NCBI GenBank assembly: GCA_946699065.1
Contig: CAMPDV010000374.1
Span: 124,001 to 188,000, forward strand
DNA length: 64,000 nucleotides
Origin: Loxodes magnus
Taxonomy: Eukaryota > Ciliophora > Karyorelictea > Loxodida > Loxodidae
Reading direction: 5' to 3'
In this document: positions 1 to 12,262 of the stretch, in pieces
Position numbering within the stretch: the stretch's first letter is position 1
Layout: each line of letters begins with the position of its first letter
Notes under the pieces: model-generated
What the model saw: the letters and a program-made list of their open reading frames with translations, nothing else
Told to the model about the DNA's origin: nothing
The model's database searches: none
Position numbers and translations under genes: made by a program

Positions 1-3000
1 AAATACTATAATGTTGATTATGATCTCTATTAGCATCTTAAATACTTTTAACTATTTACTTAGTAAAATTGTATACCTAGCTAATCACTTAAAGACTAGA
101 ATCAATAAATTTCATAATGTCACTCAATCTAGAGTATTGGCCTAATATCATTAGTATGTCTTAATGATTCTTTAAACTCATCTTACTGAATTTTAGATGT
201 TTTTTCAATAATTTTCAAAAGCTTAAGGCTTATAACTGGAAATTAAATTAAGATTTGTACAGAAGATTAAAGCTTTTTTATAGAATTATGTAAATAGGTC
301 AGCTTCTCAACTAGGTATTATGCTTCAGTCAATATCTTAATTATTATCTTGGATTAAAACAAGCATAGAAACTAGTTCAAGAGTAAGATATCTTTATTTC
401 TAAAACTGTTACAAATTACTTGTGCCAATCAAAAAAAGACTCACAAAAACATTCAGCTTTTATTTTTCTTGCTATGATAGACTGATTTCAGATTATAGTT
501 CCTTAATATCTTTCTACTAGTTTAATCTAAAGTGGAAAAAAGTAAATATTCTCTATATAAAGCGAAAGAAACCATCCATAAAAAAGTAAGAGATATTATT
601 ATAGTGCAGGTACTTAATTAACTTCAATTGATCAATTTCATTTAAAAAACTTGCTTAAATAAATAAATCTTTTAGAAAGGTTAAAGATGAATATTCCCCT
701 TCTTTGAGCCTTAGCCAATAAGAATTAAAAGAGTATAATTAGATATTCGTTATTGTAAAATAGGTCCAACATTTAAGTTCTTCTACTTTAATTTTCTTCT
801 TCCAATTATTCTTATAAAGCTAAAACTTCTACTCCTTATTTTTACTTTTATTCTTGTAAATCCTTAATTTAACACAAGCTATGGAGCTAATAGCTGGTTT
901 AAGACAATGATGCAAATCATATGATTAAAAGGGAAGCTAATTAAATAAATAGAAGCAATTCTTACCTCGTATCTTCGTATTGAGTAACTAAAATTCATTC
1001 GATATATCTCCTTTAAACTATGAGTAGAAAATTAAGATTTAATTAAACATAAACTCTCTTAAATTGGAGTAACAAACTTTAACCCAATAAGTATAAGTAC
1101 CTATAAAAAACATTAATACAAACTTAAAACCCTAAATTTAAAAACACATAACAGACTTTAAGTCTCTAGACTTATACATCAAATTCTTAAACCAAAACCT
1201 AATCTTAGAGCCTTCAAAATTTAACATCATCAAAGATACCTTTTAATTTCATATTTATATGCAAATTTCCATTTACCATCATAAAATCAATATATGCACT
1301 TTTCATCCTCATTATTATGTAAATCATAGATTCAAGTACTCCCACAATATTTCCTATCTTAAAACCTAATTCACTCTCCTTACTTCAAATTGTCAAAACA
1401 TTGCTTAACCAAGTAAATACAGTTAAATAGAAGAGAGGCTTTAGATATGAGACAGCACTATGTTACATAAGTAATCAATTCAGATTAGTTTTTATATCTC
1501 TAAGTTAATGGACCAGAACAATATAACTAGCTTTTCAGTACAATAAACCAGTTTATAACGCTAATGGACAAATACTACTTCCTTCTGATTAAGAAAATGC
1601 AAAACACTTGCTTTTATATAATATTACAACTGGGCAAATCTTCCACTTTAAATGAATCTAATTATACAATGAAGCAGTCAGTATTTTAACATGATTTAAC
1701 TATGAACAATTTTTCAGAATCATTCCCAAAAAGTCCTTGAATCTTGAATCTAAACAAAAAAATTCATCAACTATAGTAGAATATGGAGTCACTAAGCTTT
1801 TCTTACCTATTAACGAAGATTACTCTTAAAATATTTTGGCCATAGTCAATTATCCTTAAATCTACAAAAAGGGATTTGCTTTAATCCTTAGCTACAGAAA
1901 TTCTTACAGTCTTTGGAAAAATTAGTTTTAATGGTTATATTTGATTCTAGTTCGGTGATAGAGTGACTTTGAGTGAGGTAAAATATCAATTTTATTGCTT
2001 AGAGCTATCTTTAAATTCAGTTTTAGAGTAGATCTCTTAAATTAAACAGACTAAAAGTAACTGATTAGTATTAAGTTCAAGACATATAACATCTTTGAAA
2101 TTTAAGCTAATTTAAGTAGGAAGTATAGAGGATTATAAAGTTGAGATATTTTAAGATATTATCTGACCTCCAAATGCAAAAGACACACCCTTTAAAAGTT
2201 AAAATGAGTTACCAATTTCAACAATTCATGATTATAGCAATGCAGATGTAGCTATATAAGCTGAGTAGATTATTTTACAAGGGAAGATAATTTGGTTTTC
2301 ACATAATAAATATCAGAAATTATACTTTAGCATTTTAAAAAATCAAGCAAACATATATTTATACAGGCGCAAGTGTATTTAACTATGATTATGTTATGAG
2401 CGAATGATCACAAACGAAGGATTAGTATGGACTTATCCGTTTAATATCTGCAAGTAACTTACTCACTATTAAACTAACGGAGTTTTATGTAGACCTAAAA
2501 TTTATTGTATCTTTCACTTCTGGAGGAAATAAAACTTCTGATTTATCTGACTCTTAGTGATTTCCTTATTCCGTCCGAACTAAACCAAGATCTGCTTTTT
2601 AAGGATAAATTTCTGCTTTATTATGTGTCCTTTTAAACGCAAAATAAATCTAAGTTAGGTTTTTAAGAAATTATTTATTTTTATCTTTTTTCTATTTTTT
2701 GGTATCTTCAACATCTTTTTTTTTATGCTTCCTAGTCTTCTACACAGTCAGCATATAATTTATCTTCTTTTTATTACTTGATTAATTATCTAATTTTTTT
2801 AGATTTTATTAATACTTAAGTTTGATTGCATAATCACCATTGGATTGTGTATAGCTTTAATCATAACTTATTAATGGCTTATTTAATTAAGATTTCTAAT
2901 TTATTTAATTTTATTTTCTGTTTTTTTCTTAATTAAATAGAAGTGTAGAAGCTTTTAAGCTAAATTCTGTATTAAAGATTTTATCATAATTTAGAGTTAC

Positions 3001-3073
3001 TTAATTTTAAAGTAAATGCTGTTTATTTGGTTAGTTAAATGCTAAACATTTAAACAAACATTAGAAAAAATGA
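1..3073 (+). CDS. Large membrane protein, 5' end outside window
   Basis: I do not recognise the family. Read with TAR=Q and TGA=W, one frame gives plausible protein from base 3 to about 1930. It then moves to a second frame until about 2330 and a third to a TGA at 3071-3073. The first part is polar and N/Q/S-rich, which would suit an extracellular or lumenal domain. The last quarter holds one long hydrophobic stretch (about 2660-2800) rich in F and L, which looks like one or two membrane segments, followed by a short basic tail. The first frame change may be a short intron. The second falls where there is no GT between about 2281 and 2370, so a frameshift or sequence error is more likely there. 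The start codon is not in the window. Type I membrane topology is inference. Confidence 0.45.
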
Positions 3074-3135
3074 AAATTATTATTTACTTTTTAGATTAAT
3101 GTAATTCTCTCATTATTTATAGAAAATATTAAAAA

Positions 3136-3534
3136 ATGTGCTCTAATTATTGAGATAAAAGTAAGTTATTAAGGTCTTGTAGTTAGGTTATCTATGATTT
3201 GAAGGGTTGTAGATCTTAAAGTTAGTGTTATCTCAGTTTGATGAGCTAATAATTTGATAAGGAAAGAGTTGTAAATAAGTAATAAATTGTAAGATAAAAT
3301 GAAATAAAAATTTGAATAGAAAATTTTAGCAAACTAAATGAAAAATGAATAGGATTGTAAAGATAAAATAAGAATAAAAGAATTTTTATAAAGAATTTAA
3401 TCATTCGCAATCAAAAAGTAAAGCTATATCTCTTGCAAACAACTGAATTAATTGTATAATGCATTAAAAATATTATCTTTTAGAATTAAAGATTAAAATA
3501 ATTATTTAAAAAGATTGGAGTTATGGGTTTTTGA
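3136..3534 (+). CDS. Small hypothetical protein (132 aa)
   Basis: An ATG-to-TGA frame of 133 codons, starting 62 nt after the TGA of the upstream gene. The N-terminal third has five cysteines and the rest is rich in K, Q, N and I, with a weak coiled-coil look. Two internal TGA codons would be tryptophan. No domain is recognised. It is listed because both ends fit the code used by neighbouring genes and the residue mix is protein-like, but a chance frame cannot be excluded. Confidence 0.3.
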
Positions 3535-4992
3535 CAATAGCATTTTTTCTCCTATAATGCTAAACTTTGGTTTTTTCCATAAATCTAAGGTAATTAAGTC
3601 ATTTTATCTCAGCGTTTATTCATTTAAATGATTTTTTATGATTCTATCAGTTACTATCTATCTCAGGTGCAATTTAAATAATTATTTAAGTAATTTTTAT
3701 TCTTTAGAATTAAATATTTTGCTATCAATCTATAATTTCTTATCCTTTATTTAGCTTTTCTTTAGGTATCTTATTTATATTTATGTATCTTTTATTTCAA
3801 CTTTTTATTTCTTGTTACATATTTTACTACTTTTTGTTATTTTTCAACCCAATTTATTATTAATTTTATTTGCTTTTTTATCTTCTTCATAGTATCGTGT
3901 CTAATTTTTTGTTAGTTTAAACATCATCAAATTGCCAAATGACTTAAATTTACACATATGTAGAACTTTTTGTTTTATTCTTGTGAAGGTTTTTAGCTAT
4001 TTTTCTGTTGGAACTAAGCTTTTGTTTATACCAAAGGGAATTAGGTAGTTATTATTATTGTCGTATTAATTTATATTTCTCTTCTTGTTAAAATATAAAA
4101 GTTTAATATTATTATATTTTATGCTAGAGATTTATTAATTTATTCTTAATAAAATAAAACAGTTAGAATAAGTCCAGTTGCTATTATTCATACTTAATCT
4201 ATATATTATCCTAATTCTCTCTAACAGTACTCGAAAGTTCCATTAATGCAAAAGTTAAATTATTTTTGCTATGTTTGAGTTGTAACGTTTAAAATGTCTC
4301 TCTATAATCGATAGATTATTCCTATTTCTTAGACGAAGTTTTCTATTTTATTCTCTTTATTTTCTTCAAAAAAATTGCTCATTAAAATATTTTATTTTCT
4401 GCTAATTTTATTAGTTTATCTTATTTTTCTTGTCTTTTCTCATCATTAAACATCCCTTCTAAAAACTTTATATGGATGCAACTGAGTATAGTTTAATGGT
4501 ATATCATATTAATCTCGAAAAATTATTATTTTGAGTTTTTATCGAGAGTATATGCGTTATAATGGCTTTATTTCATTATTGGCTATAGAAGGTACATTTT
4601 TAAGTATATATTAGCTAGTTTAAATAATATAAAGGAAATAATTTATTTTAGACTTGAGATGTTGGCTTGAAAATAGTAGTGATTACTTAATTAGTATTTA
4701 GATAAAGGTATAGCTTAATTAATTTGAATATAAGAATGTATTTAAAGATAGTTTTTTTGACTATGTTGAATATAACTATGTTACAAACTGTATGTTTGTA
4801 TCTGAATAATGATAATATTTGAATAATAGATTTTTAAAGATGTTTAGATAAAATTTGATTCTTTATTTATTTCAAACACTTTAAATATTTTAATAAGTTT
4901 AACATATTTACCTAATTATATATCTTTAAACTACTTCATTGCATATAAAACTATATTTATTATAAATAATATAGATATTATTATTATGTTTA
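3535..4992. other. AT-rich intergenic region
   Basis: About 1.45 kb, T-rich on the plus strand, lying between the small plus-strand ORF and the 3' end of the convergent RING-kelch gene. I found no frame with convincing protein composition and no RNA gene or repeat array. Confidence 0.4.
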
Positions 4993-6387
4993 TCAGTTAT
5001 GACTTCTAATACTTCTATAACTCAATTTTTCTAAATCAATCCTCATTATTACAACTCTTCTCTATTCTATAGCAAAAACATATCCATAGTTATTTCTTAT
5101 TTTCATCTCCGTTAAAGCTTCAACATCTTTAAAAATTTAGCTTTATTGTCATTACTCTTTGCTTCTTTTATATATTTTTCTTAAATATTCTTTCATCTAC
5201 AAATTTTTCATACCTCCAAATATGATAAAAGGCTCTAATGAAATTATAGGATAAGCAACAGCTTCAGGAAGACTCAAATTTTACTTACTCCATTTATCAT
5301 TCTATATGTTATACTTTCATATATCTTTTAAAATATATTTTTACTAATTAAACCCTCCAAAAGAATAAATATTTTATTCATCTTTATCTACTACTAAAGT
5401 TTAAAAAGCTATTTAGAATGGAAATTAAGAACAGTTTTATCATTTACTTTAGTTTCCTATCTTTAACTTTTCTACTGATCATAAAGCTTGATTATTACTA
5501 GTAATTCCTCCAACCACATAAATATATTTTTAAGCAGCTGCTATTCCAAAGTCAGTTCTTCCCTCATTTAGATCACTGAGTTTTATATTATTACCTTCAT
5601 AATCAAACTACCAAGTTTCTTTTATTCATTTCTTTTAATTTTCGTTATATCCTCCAATTAAATATAACTTATTTTAATATTCTATACTTTTACTATAGTC
5701 TGGAATTATAATTTAAACTTAGATTTATCGTAATTACTCTGTTTAAATATTAAATAAACTTAATTTTTAAATTTCAAAATCAAAATAGTGAATATAGTTA
5801 GATTATATGGAGTGGTAGCTTATTTTATGTTAATTAGTCTAAATCTTATTTGGTTACTTAGTATTGTATTATAGTTTTTATCTTATTAGATTGTAAGTTA
5901 ATTTAGAGTTTAGTATTGTAGGTGGTTATGAGTTATATTAGAGTATAGTTGGTTTTAGTGATTAGTAGAATTAGATAATATTTGAGTGTTATTTTTGGTA
6001 GATAAATGTTGGTTAATGATTGATGATGATATTAGTTAGTGGTATTATGAGAGTATTACTAATGTTTGATTATTTGGTTGTAATGGTTTTAGATTTTTCC
6101 ATAATTTACCTCCTTATCTCTTTTAATTTCTATCTAGCATCTTAAATCTTTTATATGTATTATTAGTTTTAAAATATCACTCTTATTAAATCACTTTCTT
6201 AAGGTAAATCATCAAATCTAAAATGGAATCCTTTTTAACAAATAGGACATTACATTATGCCTTATAATCAGTACTGAGTATTCAAACACAAACCACAGTA
6301 AATATGTCCACAAGGTAAGACAGTTGGAAGAGCATTAGTTAAGTTGTAATCTTCTAAGCAGATTAAGCATTTTGGTAACGCTTACAT
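4993..6387 (-). CDS. RING finger plus kelch-repeat protein
   Basis: A single uninterrupted 465-codon frame from ATG (6385-6387) to TGA (4993-4995). Residues about 5-55 form a C3HC4 RING finger: CLIC at the start, CGHIYC in the middle and CPIC at the end. A Q/N/I-rich linker follows (roughly residues 70-210). The C-terminal half carries kelch blades, visible as LYLIGGY, YVVGGI, YSFGGF and FIIFGG spaced about 50 residues apart. RING proteins are usually E3 ubiquitin ligases, and kelch repeats form a substrate-binding propeller, so a substrate-specific ubiquitin ligase is the natural inference. Only about four blades are seen, fewer than a full six- or seven-blade propeller. The frame uses TGA for tryptophan at least four times beside ordinary TGG codons, yet ends at TGA. 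It is the cleanest single-exon evidence for the code in this window. Confidence 0.85.
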
Positions 6388-6768
6388 TTTTATTATTATT
6401 TAGACTACAAAAGCTATAAAGCTAATTTATAACAGTTACCATCAAAAATACAGTCAATTATATCTAAAAATACATTATTACTTAGTACAATATTAAGTTT
6501 TATATAAAGTACCAATCTCACATTCAGCATGCCGCCAATCTAGAATCGAGATTGCTTAGTAAATTTAGCAAAGACATGAAAGAGCTTTACAACTTAATCA
6601 AATTATAGATATTATTTTTAAGAAAAACGACTTTGTCTCAAAATCTTTAAACTACTAGGAGGAATGCACTAAAATAAGGGACAGAAATGCTAAAACTAAG
6701 TAGCCTATCAAAAAAGGTAGTTAATTTAGAACATCAACTTAGACAAAACCTCTGTGCAAATCATTATA
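6388..6768. other. Spacer between RING-kelch gene and LINE fragment
   Basis: About 380 nt upstream of the minus-strand RING-kelch start and of the plus-strand retroelement ORF. It must hold the promoter of the RING-kelch gene and may include untranslated sequence of the element. No motif could be assigned. Confidence 0.35.
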
Positions 6769-9080
6769 ATGGAAGAAGAAAAGAACGAGCAAATACCATA
6801 AAATGAGGACAAGAATATGTAGCTCAAAACTGCTATAAGGTTAGGATTTACCTATTTCAATAAATTTTTGGAAGAAAATTACTACAGCCAAAGACTCAGT
6901 CCAGTAGAAATGCAATAAAATGAAATCGATCAAGCATTTCCACGATATCTGAATTAAGAATATGGTAAAATATTGAGAGTGTGAAAATCCTTCAGACAGG
7001 AATTATTATTATATGATTCAAAAATAAGGAAACACTTACGAAATTCGGAAATAATTAAACTTGGAAAAGTAGGAATTTTGTAATCCCAAAAGAGTAAAGA
7101 AACATAGAGGAATTCTATAACATTAAGAACTACCCGATTCATTGAGCATTTAACATGTATTCAAGTTTGAACCTGGTAGAAACCCATCTATAACTGTACG
7201 GAAAAATAGTATGTATAGAGATAGGAACCATAAAAGGTATAACGTGGTTAATGGAAAAATGAGAAATTATTTAGAATTGAAGGAGATCAAAGATGCTTAA
7301 AATGTATTTGATAAATAAGACGAAGGAGGTATAAGCACTTACTTGAGCCATCCATCAATTTGAAAATGTATGAGCTGTAACCAAAAAGGTATAGCTCAAA
7401 TTAATAATTAAGATAAAAAGCTATAAAGGAATCAATTAAGAATGCCAAGGAAGTAAAAGCCAGGTTTATGCATTCAGAAATCAAAGAATAAAATGCCTTA
7501 CTATAAAGAGAAACAAATAGCGAAAGAAAAGAAAGTGAAGAAAACTGAAGAGAATTAATTTTCAAATAGAATACCACTTTTTATTTAAAGCAAAAAACAT
7601 CATGTTTAAGCCATACTAAAGTTACTTTAAAAGCGTTTGACTTTAATAGATTCTGAACTACAAAATTAAATAAATAAAACTGAGACGAAACTATCAATGT
7701 CACAAAAAACAGAAAGTAAAATAGGAAATATGACAAAAAATCTGAAACAACTAGAAAACAGCGGGTTGAAGGAAATATGCATAAACACAACGCTGTCTCA
7801 AAAAAGACAGAAAATATATAATGGTAAGGAAGATAGTATTGAGTAAAAAACTTGAAGACATAAGTGCAGAAAAAAAATAAACATTATAACGATTTGATTT
7901 TCACGCTATTAAAGAAGAAGCTAAAAATGCAGAGAAGGATCAAAAAAATAGAAAGTACAAGGAAAAACTAATATAATAAAATAGACAGAATTAAACATAG
8001 ACACAGCAAATGTCAGAATAAATAAAATCAAACAGAAGAATTAAGCAAGTTTATCTGTGAAAAGTAGATAAATATTATGGCGATTTAAGAAATATTTGTG
8101 GATAAAACTACTGAAATGCATTATATATACGGATTCAGAGAAATTATAAAATTGAGCACAAAACACTGCAAATGAGTAGTATTTATATAAAAGATGGAAT
8201 TACCAGCAGAACCAAAGTATTAGATATAGTGGATCTCAACCACGCAGAATTATTTTAGAGGAAGATTAATAGGTTTGACACTTGATGATCAGCCGGAAGT
8301 GATAAATGTATATAGCACTACAACATCTGACTCTGACTAATTAATACCCTTTTATGAAAGTCTTTAATAATACATAATAGCAGCAAATGATTATAAATTT
8401 TAATATTAAGGGATTTTAATGCGCATATTCCCCAATTTTTATCGTATGAGCAGAATAATGCAGGCTAGTACTTATTTAACTTGATCAAAGATTATATTTT
8501 AGAATATAAAGATCCAAATTAAGATCCAACCTTAATCATAACATAAGGGAAAGAAAATTCGAATAGAATACTTCTTAACTGATCAGTATATCACTCCTAA
8601 AATCATCAGCACAAAATTCTATCAATAGAGACCAATAGAAGATCATTAACCAGGTAAAATAAAGATAAAAATTGAGGAAGAATATCGAAAAAACCCATAA
8701 ATTAAAAGGATAAACTTTCAAAAATTAAAGCATTAAAAGGTTCAAAAGAGATTCAAAGAATGATACGAGAAAATAGATTTAAGTGAATTCGAAACTTTAG
8801 ATAGTGAAGCATACTATGAAAATGATTAAAATATATCCAAGAAGAGACTAAAGCGATATTTGGGTTTGTAACAAATAAAATGAGAAAATGCTATTATACA
8901 GTAGAAATAATAATACTAAGAAAGTATTTCTAATAGCAGGCGAAATAAGTAAAATATCTAATTAGATAAGGATGCTAAGAAATTGATAATTATATTTCGC
9001 TATTTAAACAAAAAATGGTAGATTCAAAAAAGAAATTAACAGCTTGATTGAAGAAGTAATTGAAGGGGAATATGTTTGAA
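6769..9080 (+). pseudogene. Decayed non-LTR retrotransposon fragment with APE-type endonuclease
   Basis: The segment starts with an ATG followed by a charged coiled-coil-like leader. Around 8250-8700 it shows the signature of an apurinic-type endonuclease as found in LINE elements. In order: a VINVYSTTT strand, FYESLQQYI, the GDFNAHI catalytic block (8411-8431), NNAGQYLFNLI, then DPNQDPTL and a later IEYFL block. These motifs lie in two frames. The frame changes at about 8411 and again near 8565, with further changes near 6965, so the copy is not intact. Sequence that should lead into reverse transcriptase stops near 9080, and I found no YADD motif downstream. The reading follows from the endonuclease motif order; that it is a dead, 3'-truncated copy is inference. 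It directly abuts the 3' part of the minus-strand gene ending near 9090. Confidence 0.7.
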
Positions 9081-9089
9081 GTCTTTGCT

Positions 9090-12000
9090 GGTAAGAAAAT
9101 AGTTATTAAGATTAGGTTAACTCATTTCTAAGCTTTTAAAAATGAGAAAATTATCTTCTAGTCTAAACACGTGTCAGTTCATAAAATGGGTCTTATTATG
9201 TTCTATAAGTTTGATGAGTAATCTGTAATCTGTTAGAGATCATGCTTATTGAAGTCACTTTACTTTTCAAGCTAGCTTTTAAAACTTTTATTCAAGACCA
9301 TCTCCGAGTTTAAAAGCTTCTTTGATTATTTTTTTCCTGAGCGAACTGGTTTATTCTCCTTTTTCGAACTTTCAAAAATGATTATATAATCGTCATTTTA
9401 TTTCTATCTCAAAAGTTCTAAAACATCTTTAAATACTAATTTTAGAGTTACTAATCAGATTAATTTAAACTCGACTACGAATTACTTTTTGATCTTGACA
9501 GCTCTTTTCACTTTTATTACATGTTTTCTTCGACAAATTATCTCAATTTCATTTACTTAATAAACTGCTTTTTAGTCTTTTTCTTCAATTTTTTTAACTT
9601 TTCTTAGTCTTACTATACAAGTACTTACTTTTGTAGTTTAGTCAATATGCTTTCAATATTTTTCTAGATACTGAAGTTTCTTTCAAAGTGCTTTGTCAAT
9701 TCCTTATTGTTTTATTTTTGGGGTATTATCTTATATAGATAAACGAGAAACTTTTTATTTAGGTTTTTCGAATTTGATTTTGTATTCTTTAGCCAAATCC
9801 TACTATTTATTTCTTTCTGTTGCCATTTTTAATCTAAGACAGTAATCTTGGAGAACAAACCACCTATGGAGATGATGCTGGAAGAGAAAGAAGATTTAAT
9901 AGAAAATATGGAATGACCTAACCTAATTTTACCCAACCAGGAATGGAGAAATTTATAAGAAGAAAGCAAGCTATATGAAGAAACAACCATTCCGAAAATT
10001 TGACAGTGAAGGGAGGAGAATACCACCTAGAGGTCAAGTTCCTATTGGCTGGATAGGGAAGTAGGAAGCTCTTAAGTAGACGATCCTTCTTTATCACTTT
10101 AATTTAATTTAATTTAATTTAATTTAATTTAATTTAATTTAAAGACACTAATCTTATTTATATGTAACCCTAATTTCTAGGATGCTTCTCTCAAGTTAAT
10201 AAAGAAACTGATTTATTCTCTAAGCTCTTATATTCGTTTGACGTTACTTTAATTTATTTTTATTCAATTATCATAGCTGGCTTTTTAAAACTAAGGTATT
10301 TCTGCTATTCATTATCTTTCCAAATTAGAGCTTAAATAGATTTCTAAATTAAACTGGATTTGTGATTTTTTTAAATAAAAATTTTTGAGTAACTTGGTTT
10401 CATATCCTTTATCTAATTTATTTTTACTATTTTTCGCTTTACTCCGATTACTATTTTGTCTGTCGTTCGTATCTTTATCATTCTTAATTTCTTGACTAAA
10501 TTTATCATTTTATTTTATCTAGTGTCTTTGAGCAGATCTGAAGATAGAAAGTGGGGAAAAATTGAAGTGAGATAAAAATTTATTTTCAAGATGTTTCTAC
10601 TTGCTTACGACAGTTTTTTCACCTTTCTATTATTGCCCTTTTAACCTTTACTTCTTTTATGACTTGTTAATTTCAGACAAATTTAAAAGGGGTTTTGTTA
10701 GTTATTTCTCCGATGATACCAAGGTTTAATTGTCTTACTTCTAGTTGTTTTAGCTTACTAATTTTCAGTTATTTTTACTCATTTACTGTATCTTAGTTTA
10801 ATTTTCATTATTGGAAACTGTTGTATATATTTAAATTTATCTGCTCTATAAGTTTATCAGAAGTATATCTTTCCAATTATTTAAATATCCAACTGAAGAT
10901 AAAAAAAGCAGCAAATCTATTTTAAGTTTTTTAAAAATCTTCTGTCAAGCATTTGTTTAAAATTCTGCCTATTGAGTGCTATTTGTCATCTTAAGTAGAT
11001 ATGAAAAAAATTATTCAATTTAGATTCCTTGATTAATTAAGCTGCTTCTACTTTATTGGTTATTAGTACTTTAAATTACTCTCTTGATTAAGATTTAGAC
11101 TTATCTGAATATCTTTAATTCTTTTAAATATTTCAGAAATGTCGAATTGATTACATTTACTCCATTGAGCACTTCTTCTTGCTTTAGAACTGCTATTTCG
11201 TACTATTATTAAGTTTATTACTTTCTGTTTCTCAGTTAGAATAATGATAAAGTTTTTTTACACATGTAGCTATAAAGATTATAATACTTTTATTAATCTC
11301 AATAAGTACGATGTGAAATGCAGATTTTCATAATTGAAAAATGGATCTTAGCTAATACGTAGGAAACTATGAAAAATTTTGCACTTCTCTGGAAATTAAC
11401 CTGATATTTTACTTAAAGCAATATTAGCATGTTTCTATCCTTCCATGCTACTATAAAATAATCCCTATGCACTTATTCATTTTAGCTAACTGCTTTAAAA
11501 CTTTTGTTTTTTATTCTGTTACTCATACATTTCTGATGTTAGTGGCTCTTATCCATTCTTAAAATTTTAATCTCTATTCTAAGTATGGATATTACTTACG
11601 ATTAAAGAGGTTCTATTGCAAATCTATTTTTTAAAGATAAGCCAAAATTTATATGCTATCTTGCGTTTCTTTTTACGACTCTATTTCAATATAGCAAGTA
11701 TTAAGCACTAAATGTAGTTCTTCAGCCCTTCTAGGTTTTTCAACTAATTTCAGGAAATACCAATTTCTGTCAACTCTAAGAGATTAGCTTTTCAGAAAAC
11801 TTGCTAAACTTAGTTACGATTAACTACCAGCTTTCTCAGTTTCTTGCATCTGATAAGCAAGAAGTATTGATGTGATTATAACTTTTGTTAAGATTATGTA
11901 ATGATGGGAATTAGAAATATTTGGTATTTTTCTTTGATATTTGTCACACTTATTAATTTAGTTATCTACTAAAGATAGTATAGGTATCATCTAGCTATTC

Positions 12001-12123
12001 TACTAAACTTATATTAAGTCTTACTAATTTTGTTTTCCTAAGATTATATTAATCTTATCCCTTTGGTATGTAAAAGCATATTATTTATAGTATAGCTAAT
12101 ATTTTAGGGGAAAACTCTTCCAT
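9090..12123 (-). CDS. Large K/Q-rich hypothetical protein, carrying an insertion
   Basis: An ATG at 12121-12123 opens a minus-strand frame with natural composition that stays in one register, codon for codon, to about 9100. The N-terminal part is mixed polar and hydrophobic. From about 11200 downward it becomes rich in K, Q, N, E and S, with coiled-coil character near 9700-9450. No domain is recognised. The frame crosses a short inserted element (9850-10141) and resumes in the same register on the far side, because the insertion adds a multiple of three bases. I see no convincing TGA stop before the frame runs into the LINE fragment near 9080, so its 3' end may have been disrupted. An alternative frame offers ATG at 9824-9826 and TGA at 9122-9124, but its composition is poorer. 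Confidence 0.5.
9850..10141 (+). mobile_element. Short retroelement-like insertion with (AATTT)n tail and 14-bp flanking repeats
   Basis: A comparatively GC-rich block of about 250 bp ends on the plus strand in eight AATTT units. It is flanked by AAGACAGTAATCTT (9836-9849) and AAGACACTAATCTT (10142-10155), a 14-bp direct repeat with one mismatch. Flanking duplications plus a simple-repeat 3' tail are the hallmarks of target-primed insertion by a non-LTR machinery. On the plus strand the block also reads as an acidic, W-containing peptide (start near 9869), unlike the host frame on the other strand. It interrupts the minus-strand gene. Removing one repeat copy and the block (306 bp) leaves that gene in the same register. 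It could instead be the 3' stub of a larger element. Confidence 0.6.
10099..10142 (+). repeat. (AATTT)n microsatellite, about 8 units
   Basis: Perfect pentanucleotide array forming the 3' tail of the insertion described at 9850-10141. A similar AAATT-type array lies at 58803-58846. Confidence 0.9.
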
Positions 12124-12262
12124 TTTATTTTTTAATTTTAGTAGTAATTATTCTTATGCTTATTAAGTTTTAAGCTAATAAAAGAATCTTTTTTATTAAT
12201 GGCTAAGTATCTCTTAAGCCAAAAAATAGTTTCTTTTAATTTTTAGTTTATTCAAAAATAAA

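Noticed and set aside
8590-8610. Minus-strand FCADD resembling a reverse transcriptase YADD box
   Set aside because: The plus strand carries the ordered endonuclease motifs across this point, and no other RT motifs accompany the minus-strand reading.
10099-10142. AATTT array as telomeric repeat
   Set aside because: Ciliate telomeric repeats are G-rich on one strand; this array is the tail of an insertion with flanking duplications.
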